DNA from: Nocardia suismassiliense
GTDB lineage: Bacteria; Actinomycetota; Actinomycetes; Mycobacteriales; Mycobacteriaceae
DNA: 64,000 nucleotides
Direction: 5' to 3'
Assembly (NCBI RefSeq): GCF_900269665.1
Contig: NZ_LT985361.1
Coordinates: forward strand, 5,871,780-5,935,779
The notes below the pieces were generated by a model. The model was not told where the DNA came from. It saw only the letters and a program-made list of their open reading frames with translations, and searched no databases. This document shows positions 44,344 through 52,600 of this stretch, one piece after another (position 1 is the first letter of the stretch; each line of letters starts with the position of its first letter). The position numbers were made by a program, and so were the translations under genes.

Positions 44344-45661
44344 TCATGGGTTCACCAGGCGCGCACTGGGTTTCGCTGTGCTCGGGGTTCGGGGGTGGCG
44401 AAGCAGCGATGCGCCGAGTACGGCAGGATGTGCGGTCAGGTTCTGCACGGTGATGAATCGTCGATACAACTCGGGGTCCTCGGGTATTCGATCGACGATG
44501 TGGCGTACCAGGCGATGAACGAGGGCGGGGGCAGAGTACGGGCGCAGGGGGCTCCAGCCGATATCGCTGTAAGCGGCCAGTTGCCACGGGGTTCGCAATG
44601 TCGTTGGCACGGCGCGGCGGAACTTCGTGGTCAGTTGTGACCGGCGCTAATGGTGGTCAGTCCAGCAGCCGATCGAGTGTTTCGGCCTGCAGCGCCGCAA
44701 CCGTCATACCGTGTCCGTAGATCGGGTTGAGAGTGCAGACCGCGTCGCCCGTGACCAGCAGCCCCTCGGGCCATCGCCGCATCGTGTGGTGCGGATGCCA
44801 AATGTTGTCCAGTGGTCCGTAACGGCGAATGGGCCCCGCGGGTTCGGCGCAGGTGATGACATCGAGCAGATCTTGGTTGTGCAGGCTGGCGACGTAGTCG
44901 TCGAATCCGTTGTCGTCGGTGGGCGGCTTTTCACCGTCGACGCCGATGAGAGTGACAAGAATCTTGTCGTGCTCGACTAGAACCGCCGCGCCGCCGCAGC
45001 GGCGGTCGGGGGCATAGGTCAGCTGGACGGTCAGCGACCATGCCGGTTGGCATGCGGGAGTACGTCGGTACGCTCTAGTCGTGTAGACCATCTGGGCGCG
45101 AATCTTGCGCGGCGGTTCTTGTCCGTCCAGCTGTTTGGCCAGCCGAGATGCTCGGCCGCTGGCATCGATCACCAGCTCGCCGGACCAGAGGTTGCCGCGT
45201 GCGTCCTGGATGCCGGTGACCGCTCGATGGTCATCGGTGGTCAGTCGATCCGCTCGGACCCCGTCGACGAGTTGTATACGGGGGTGGGTGAGGATGCGTT
45301 GGCGGAGTATATGTTCGAGTTCGGGCCGCGAAAGCGCATGGTAATACACCGGCGCGGCGACCTGTGGCGCCCATCCACCGGGGAATCGGACTCGGGCGTG
45401 CATGCCGAATTCGAAGACGCGTCCACCAGCCTGCTCCCGGGCGACACCGAGCCCCGGCAGTAGCCGTTCCAGAGTCTCGGCGCCGCGATGCAACAGCGCG
45501 TGGGGGTGATGGTCCTGTGGGGTGCCGCGACGGTGAGTAGCGTTGCCCGGCAACGGGTCCTGCTCGACCAGGAGGACTTGCAGTCCGTGCCGAGCCAAGA
45601 CGTGGGCGGTGAGTAATCCGGCGATCCCGGCGCCGACGACGATAGCTTCACGCATCGGCAC
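44344..45661 (-). pseudogene. FAD-dependent oxygenase, frameshifted, set 2
   Basis: The N-terminal 334 aa (VVGAGIAGLLTAHVLA; GDAVCTLNPIYGHGMTVAA) end at a TGA at 44657 soon after the distal FAD motif, where homologues at 30395 and 46020 continue about 110 residues. The missing C-terminus is found in a different frame at 44344-44640: LTTKFRRAVPTTLRTPWQLA, then DPELYRRFITVQNL. A single indel between about 44635 and 44660 would restore one protein of about 435 aa. Either a real inactivation or a sequencing error. Preceded by a 45-aa frame overlapping its start. Confidence 0.8.
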
Positions 45662-45785
45662 GACTCCCCACGGCCGGCTCGGTGGCCCGCGGCGTGAACC
45701 CCATGCTTGCCAGGTCCGTGTTGGTCGCGACCGCGGCCCGATCCTCGAGAACAGATCGCTGATACAACATGCGGGCTACCAACAT
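45648..45785 (-). CDS. Possible 45-aa peptide overlapping FAD oxygenase start
   Basis: ATG 45785 has GAGGAG six bases upstream and the frame ends 14 bases inside the FAD oxygenase gene, an arrangement that would couple translation. The product (MLVARMLYQRSVLEDRAAVA...) matches no family. The FAD gene's own ATG at 45661 lacks an equally good site, which supports coupling. Confidence 0.45.
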   Translation of the reverse strand: MLVARMLYQRSVLEDRAAVATNTDLASMGFTPRATEPAVGSRADA

Positions 45786-45955
45786 CATCAACTCCTCTTC
45801 GATACAGCGATATCTGTGGTTCGATTCGAGCCGCCGCGGTCGCGGGAAAGAGCCCGGTCCAGGGCCAGGACCTATTGCTACAGGCCCTCCTACAGGCGCC
45901 GGGGTTTGCGTGCCTATCCGCACTGTTACGCATTGCAAATTGGTTGGGAGATCCT

Positions 45956-45982
45956 GGCCCAAATATGTGGTATAGCCAGCGC
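45956..45982 (-). promoter_or_regulatory. Shared intergenic motif, copy 1
   Basis: GGCCCAAATATGTGGTATA on the plus strand differs at 3 of 19 positions from a site at 47973; the similarity extends about 14 bases to the left (TTGGG...TCC). On the minus strand both copies lie upstream of an FAD-oxygenase gene, so a common promoter or operator is possible. Confidence 0.4.
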
Positions 45983-46019
45983 TCCCCGAGGAACCCCATA
46001 GAGTAACGGCGCCAGGTAC

Positions 46020-47426
46020 CTACGAAGTCGAAGCCGTTCTGAACTCTGGCCAAGGAGGCCGATGCAGCAGCGACTGGGTCAGCAGCCTTGGGCTCAGGAG
46101 TGCCCGGGGAGGCTTGGTCAGGTGCAGGACCTGGATGAGAGCGTCCTGTGCCCGCGCATCACGTGTTCCGGCTGCGAGGACACCATCAAGGTAGTCGGCG
46201 AGCAGAGATTGTAGGGAACTGCGGGGCAGCTCAGCGCAATTCTGATAACGAAGGTCAGCGGTTGTAGCCATCAGCCATGGCGTCCGGTATACGGCACCGA
46301 GCCGACGGTGGACGCGGTAAGCAAATCCCTGGCGGGTGAGCGTGTCTGTGGCGAGTTGTTTACTCAAGGCCCGTGCGCTGAGGGCTGCCACGGTTATGCC
46401 CTGCCCGTAAATGGGGTTCAACGTGCACGCAGAATCACCGATCGCAATTACATTGGCGGGGAGTTTGGACGCGTGTTCGAAGTAGAGTCTTCGGTTGATT
46501 GTGGAGTTGCTGCACACCACGGCCGTAATCGGTTCCGCGGCAGAGAGTACGTCTGCGAATTGGGGATTTGGCAGCGACTGCGCGAAGGCGAGAAAGGTAT
46601 CGTCCGATGGTTTCGGACAATGGCTACCGGCACCGTAGAGAGTAACGATCCAGTCGCCGTTTTCGGTGGGCGCGATCATGCCGCCACGTGGAAGGGTAGG
46701 GCTTGCCAGGAGATAGAACACCGTCCACGGGGGTGCGGCAAGAGGGGGACGAAATCGCCGCGTCGCATAACGGAATCGAGCGTCCACCTCAACACGGGGG
46801 ACGGGAGGGCAACCAATTGTGGCAAGCCATGTCGTGAGGCGCGAGCCGCGTCCGGTGGCGTCAACAACCATGTCCGTCGCGATTTCGCTATATGTGTTGG
46901 AGTCCAGATCACGAACTTGGACAGCCGTGACTTGTTCTACGGTGCCAGTCAGACCGAGCGCTTGGTGCCGGGTGAGGTGCCGGACGGTTGGGCGGGCGAG
47001 CACGCGTTCTCGCAGGACGGTTTCCAGGAGTGGGCGACTCGCTCCGACTAGCGGGATTCCCGCGTGGAAGCGGACTCCTTCACCAAAGATACTGGCGAGC
47101 AGAAGGTCACCACCCAGGTCGATGCGGCGGCCACCTCGGCGGCAGACCTCTGCGGCGAATCCGGGCACAAGCAGTTCCACGGCCTGGGTACCACGGCCGA
47201 GAAGGCCGTGCAGATGCGCGCCTTGGGGAACGCCTTTCCGCTGCACCGCGTCATGAGGTAACCGGTCGCGGTCTACGAGCAGCACTCGAACACCCCTGTC
47301 GGCGAGAACTTGTGCGGCCAGAAGGCCCGCGAAACCGGCGCCAAGGACGGTCACATGCGGTAATGCTGCCGACCGAGTGCTGAGAAGGAGTGGCATCGGG
47401 GCGTCTTTTCTGCCTGCCTCGGTCAT
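46020..47426 (-). CDS. FAD-dependent oxygenase, set 2, intact
   Basis: 468 aa from ATG 47426, with AAGGAG five bases upstream. FAD motif VLGAGFAGLLAAQVLA, RKGVPQGAHLHGL, and distal GDSACTLNPIYGQGITVAA, as in the homologue at 30395. The C-terminal region (YRTPWLMATTADLRY; RALLSPRLLTQSLL) is complete, which shows what the frameshifted neighbour lost. Probable hydroxylation or epoxidation of a cluster intermediate. First gene of the minus-strand set FAD-peptide-FAD-AveC. Confidence 0.88.
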   Translation of the reverse strand: MTEAGRKDAPMPLLLSTRSAALPHVTVLGAGFAGLLAAQVLADRGVRVLLVDRDRLPHDAVQRKGVPQGAHLHGLLGRGTQAVELLVPGFAAEVCRRGGRRIDLGGDLLLASIFGEGVRFHAGIPLVGASRPLLETVLRERVLARPTVRHLTRHQALGLTGTVEQVTAVQVRDLDSNTYSEIATDMVVDATGRGSRLTTWLATIGCPPVPRVEVDARFRYATRRFRPPLAAPPWTVFYLLASPTLPRGGMIAPTENGDWIVTLYGAGSHCPKPSDDTFLAFAQSLPNPQFADVLSAAEPITAVVCSNSTINRRLYFEHASKLPANVIAIGDSACTLNPIYGQGITVAALSARALSKQLATDTLTRQGFAYRVHRRLGAVYRTPWLMATTADLRYQNCAELPRSSLQSLLADYLDGVLAAGTRDARAQDALIQVLHLTKPPRALLSPRLLTQSLLHRPPWPEFRTASTS

Positions 47427-48516
47427 CGCATCTCCTTCTCATCCTTGTATGGCGATTTGATGGACGACGTCGGCATTCTTGCGCTCGCAAGCCGGGGGCC
47501 CTCGATCGGGTTCTTCTTGGCATGGTTTTTGTGGCGCTACCGCAGTTGGTCATATGTGTTGCGAGATTTGCTGAAGTGGGACGGCCCCTGCTGGGCCGAG
47601 ACCGAAAATGGGCATGTCCGTACTGCCATTCGGGTGCATGCAGTAATGTGTTCGCCGAAGTAGTTCGGCCTGGTCATTTCTATTACGATCGAGGTCGTGG
47701 AGCGTATGCTGCGTATCCTGTTCGTCCTGCTCAAATGATGTGATCAACATGGCGTCACATATCCGTGGGATGAATTAAGAAATCGACGATGGTGGCGTGC
47801 CGGGTGAATTCTTGGAAACTTGGCGACCTCGTCTTTCAGTCTAATCGACCCGTCGGCCAGCTTTGCAACGAGCGTGGGACGTCCATTTTGCGAGAAGCTG
47901 GGTCCCGATAAACGGAGGACTCCGCGTGCCCACTGATAGACCGTTCCAGCACACAAAATTATTTGGGCTCCCGGCCCGAATGCGTGGTATACGCGCGGTG
48001 CGACCCGCCAACTAGATGAGTCCTACGTCGAGTCGCCCGAACGAGCGGTTCCGTATTGGATCCAAGAAACGCGAGGAAACGATATCCAATAATAATTGAA
48101 GTCGGTGCCGCGGTGATGCATCATCCTTACATCACTGCGGCACTCAACGACGCTCCGGTAGGGGCGTAGCACTGGCGCAGTATGCGGCATGAACAGCACC
48201 TTCAGAGCCTGGGCCCGGCACCGTCGACTGGCCTGTGCAGCACCGATTGTCGAGGTGTTCAACATGCCGCGTACACCACCAGCACTCGCTACCCCGGCCA
48301 TGCTTGCGCGCACCGGCCGGCCACCGTCGCTACAGCCGATACCCGCCGAACCACCGGGAGCCGGTGGCCCGGCAGGCGAGGCCGAAGGGCTTCACCGACC
48401 CCCACTCGCACACGTTCTCCAGCACCGGTTTCTGGAAGCGGAGGCCCAGCAATGAGTACGAGTGCGATTTCGGGCACTGTCCGCACCTCGTAGCGTCACC
48501 TCCCAGGCAGGACGTC
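47427..48516. other. Long divergent intergenic region, second
   Basis: About 1.09 kb between divergent FAD-oxygenase and AveC-like genes. Frames here (for example 47744-47956 minus, 48189-48455 plus) lack ribosome sites and recognisable domains. It holds the second copy of the 19-base motif. Its size suggests decayed sequence or extensive regulation. Confidence 0.45.
47973..47996 (-). promoter_or_regulatory. Shared intergenic motif, copy 2
   Basis: GGCCCGAATGCGTGGTATA on the plus strand, partner of the site at 45956. It is about 550 bases upstream of the FAD-oxygenase start on the minus strand. Confidence 0.4.
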
Positions 48517-49533
48517 ATGATCAGCAACCCGAATCCCCCCGACCTGACCGGTCGTGCGGCCGTCACAAAACCCTCAACCGCTCGACGGTGGACAACTCCG
48601 CTGGCGTTGTGGGCCGGCTTCGGCACGATCTTCGTCGTGTTGCAGAGCATCGTGTGGATCCGGGTGCTCGTCGGTGGTCTCCATCGTGTGAACTACCCCG
48701 CCGATGAGCATCAGATCTCGCCCGTTCGCGAATTCCTGCTCCGCACAGGCGAAGTCAGTGTCGGCATCCTTGTGGTCGTGATGATTGTGTTCATCGGGCG
48801 CAGCGCGTGGAAGAAGCGGGAAGTCAGCTTCGACATGGCGATCTTCCTCGGCTGGATTCTGGCGATCTGGCTCGGACCGTTCTACAACTACAAACATTCG
48901 GTCAACGGAACCTTCAACACCCATGCGATCGCTGTCCCGAACTGGGGACCCTACATCCCGGGCTGGGACCCACCGCAGAGCGGAATGCTGGTAGAGGCGG
49001 TATTCGCGGGAGCGATGCTGGCGTACCCCGCGATGATCCTGTGGTATTGGACGCAACGGTGGACGACGATGCCGATCCTGCTCCGGAACCGCCACTGGGG
49101 GCGGCTCAAAGTGCTTGCAGTGCTCGCGATTTCGGGAACGCTGGTGGAGCTCTTCTACGAACTGGTCATCGTCTACGTCCTCACCTTCTACTACTTCCCG
49201 ACCCAGCGGGCAGGCGCCTCGCTCTTCGGCGGCCACTGGTACCAACTGCCCTACGCCGTTCTGATACCCGATGGTCTGCTGCTCTCGACTCCGATGACCT
49301 ACATGTTCTACCGCGCCGTCACGCAAAATCGCGAGATCCATCTGTTCCGGGGCAGTGCGAGTTTCGCTCCGATTCCCCGTACTTGCCTACGCATACTCGC
49401 CGGCGCCGGCCTGATGAACTTCGCGTGGGGCACATGCATACTCGCGATCAACCTCGCCGCGCTCATCTTCGGCACAGCGCCGGCCCCCTCCGACACCCCC
49501 GACTTCCCCCCGTTCGGACCCGGCGACCTGTAA
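48517..49533 (+). CDS. AveC-like membrane protein (spirocyclase family), third
   Basis: 338 aa from ATG 48517; the frame is open further left but that part is Arg/Pro-rich and not conserved in type. About seven membrane segments. LVELFYELVIVYVLTFYYFP, then FGGHWYQLPY, repeats the AveC-family pattern including the GHWYQ(I/L)P motif shared with 43295-44287. It is 79 bases upstream of the modular PKS on the same strand, so it probably acts on that PKS's product or on the combined pathway product. Function is inference. Confidence 0.85.
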   Translation: MISNPNPPDLTGRAAVTKPSTARRWTTPLALWAGFGTIFVVLQSIVWIRVLVGGLHRVNYPADEHQISPVREFLLRTGEVSVGILVVVMIVFIGRSAWKKREVSFDMAIFLGWILAIWLGPFYNYKHSVNGTFNTHAIAVPNWGPYIPGWDPPQSGMLVEAVFAGAMLAYPAMILWYWTQRWTTMPILLRNRHWGRLKVLAVLAISGTLVELFYELVIVYVLTFYYFPTQRAGASLFGGHWYQLPYAVLIPDGLLLSTPMTYMFYRAVTQNREIHLFRGSASFAPIPRTCLRILAGAGLMNFAWGTCILAINLAALIFGTAPAPSDTPDFPPFGPGDL

Positions 49534-49612
49534 CCCCCGCCATGGCAGAACCAACGGTTGCACGCGTTTCTGGCTACTCATCTGTTTCCCAGGTCTCTGG
49601 ATAGGAATTCTC

Positions 49613-52600
49613 ATGTCCTCTTCTGCTGTCGCGATTATCGGTGTGGGCTGTCGGTTCCCAGGAGGAGCGGACTCGCCTGCGGCATTGTGGCAAGTGTTGC
49701 TGGACAAGACGGACACGGTTGGTTCGGTGCCGAATGACCGGTGGGACGCCGAGGCGTTGAAGTCTTATCAGCATCCCGACGACGCCGACCGGTTCGCCCG
49801 TGGCTGCTTCATCCATGGGGACATCTGGGCGTGGGAGCCAGGAGCATTGTCGGCGTCGCCGAAGGAAGCGGTGGTGGTCGATCCGCAGCATCGCCTCGCG
49901 GTCGAAGTGTCCTGGGAGGCGATCGAGCACGCCGGCATCGCGCCGACTCGGCTACGTGGCACGCGGACCGGGGTGTACCTGGGCATGTACGCGGTCGATG
50001 CGTTGATGAGTTCGCAACGGCCGCTGCGGGATTGGATCGACGGACTCGATATCTTCGGCAGCCACCCCGGCAACGCTCCGGGACGCATCGCGTTCACCCT
50101 GGACCTGCGCGGGCCGGTGATGGCGATCGAGACGCTGTGTTCATCCGGTTTGGTCGCGGTGCACACGGCCGCTCAGGCATTGGTCAACGGTGAGTGCGAT
50201 ACCGCGTTGGCGGGCGGGGTCATGTTGATGGTCTCCCCGGAGACGTTGCATTACGAGGCGCAGTGGCTGATGTCCAAACGCGGCGGGTGTTTTGCTTTCG
50301 ATGAGCGCGCCGACGGATATGTGCGGGGTGAGGGTTGTGGGATGTTGTTGCTCAAGCGGCTCGATGATGCTCGCCGCGACGGGGATCGGGTGCTCGCGGT
50401 GATCCGTGGTTCAGCGGTCACCTGTGATGGGCAGTCCGAACGGCTGACCGCTCCGTCGTCGCAGATGCAGCAGGAGGCATTTCGGCTGGCGTTGACCCGA
50501 GCCGAGGTGGATGCCGCCAACGTCGGACTGGTCGAAGCGCACGGTCCGGGTACACCGACCGGCGATCCGATCGAGTACACATCGATCAACCGTGTCTACG
50601 GCCGGGGACTGGGTCGCTGTGCGTTGGGTTCGGTGAAAACCAATCTCGGGCATTCGGAGCCGGTCTCGGGAATCGCGGGACTGCTCAAGGCGACATTGAG
50701 CGTGTACCACGGCGTAATACCGGCGAACCTGCACTTTCGCCGCTGGAATCCAGCTATTCCAGTCGATCCGGAATCGCGGTTGTTCGTGCCCACCGAGACG
50801 ACCGCGTGGCCGGTCGACGGTGGTCCTCGGCTGGCAGCGGTCTGCAGCACCGGGCTTGCGGGCACTAACGCACATGTCATCATCGAACAGGCACCGACCT
50901 GTGCGCCGGCGCAAGAAGACACGAGTGAACGTCGATTGTTCGTGCTGTCCTGTGCCTCCGCGCCCGCGCTGCCTGCCGCGGCACAGCGGCTGGCCGACCG
51001 GCTCGATATCTCGCCGCCCGCCACGCGCGATCTCGCCCATACCCTCGCGGTTCGGCGCGCGCATTCGGTGAAGCGACTGGCGATTTCGGCGTCCGACGTA
51101 GGTGAACTCAGTACGCGATTGCGCAGATTCGCTGGCGGTGATCTCAGCGCGGCTGTGGTCGGCCACCCGATCCTGCCGCCCGAGCATCGCGGGCCGGTGT
51201 TCGTGTTCACCGGTCAGGGATCGCAGTCTCCGGGCATGTGTCAGGGCTTGCTCGATGTCGATCCGGCGTTCACCGCGGTCATCGACGACATCGAACCGCT
51301 GATGGCGGCCGAGGCAGGTTTCTCGGTCCGGCAGATGCTCACCGAACCCCATCGCCTCGTCGGTGACCACAGAATCCAGCCGATCCTGCTCGCCGTGCAG
51401 TTGGGACTCGTCGCGATGTGGCGGTCCTGGGGCATCGAGCCCGCAGCGGTAATCGGACTGTCCCTCGGTGAGATCACGGCCGCGGTGGTGACCGGTGGGC
51501 TGAGCTTGGCCAACGGCGTGACAGTGAGCTGCCGTCGCTCCCGGCTGGCGCTCGACGTCCAAGGCGGCGCCATGGCCTCGGTGCTGCTGGGCGCCGAGCA
51601 AGTCGCCGCCGACATCGCCGCGGCAGGCACCGACCGCGTCTGCCTCGCGGTGCTCACCGCACCCGGCACGACGGTGATCTCCGGCGACCGGGACCAAGTG
51701 GAAAACCTCGTCGCCGCGTGGCAGGCCCGCGAGATCAGCGCCGAAGTGATCCGAGTCGACTACGCCTCACACTCCCATCACGTCGACCCGATCCTCGATC
51801 CGATCCGGGACCAGACCCGCGACCTCGCCCCGACCGCCCGCACTATCGCGTTCTACGGCACCGCATACCTCGATCCCCGCGAACCGGTGCCGCTCGACGG
51901 CGACTACTGGGCAACCAACTTGCGCAATCCGGTGCGGTTCACCGCAGCCTGCGCCGCGGCACTGGAAGACGACTACCGCGTGTTCATCGAGTGCTCCCCA
52001 CACCCGCTGGCCGTGCGCGCCGTCGGCCAGATCGCGGCTGACGCCGGTATCACCGACGTCCTCACCCTGGGCAGCCTGCGCCGCGGCATCGACGACACCG
52101 AAGCCTTCCTGTCCCACGTCGCGGCCGCGCACTGCGCGGGGATCGAACTCGACTGGGCCGCACACTGTCCCGGCGAACTGGTCGACGTCCCCACCTTCAC
52201 CTGGCAGCGCACCCACCACCGGCCCGAACCGGCCTATGAACTCGTCGCCCCCGGCCTGATCGGCGCCCGCCAGCACAGCCTGCTGGGCGGCCACATCCAG
52301 GACCCCGACCATCCCGGACGCCACCTGTGGCAGACACCGATCAGTCCGGACCGCGTTCCGTGGCTCGGCGACCACCGGGTGACCGGCACGCCGGTCATGG
52401 CGGGCGCCGGACTCTGCGAGATGATGCTGGCCGCGGCATCGGAAATGCTTGCCGCCGACCATGTCTCGATCTTCGATGTCAGTCTCGACGTACCGCTGTT
52501 GCTGGTGCCGGAACCGATGGTCACCGTCCGTGGACTATGCGAACCCGACGGCACCGTCACCGTCACCGTGCTCACCGGATCTGTGGGCAACTCGGTGGTC

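Noticed and set aside
47744..48455. Several 60-100-aa frames in the second divergent region
   Set aside because: No ribosome sites or domains, and strands conflict with one another.
48235..48516. N-terminal extension of the third AveC-like protein
   Set aside because: Arg/Pro/His-rich and unlike the family; ATG 48517 directly precedes the conserved region.
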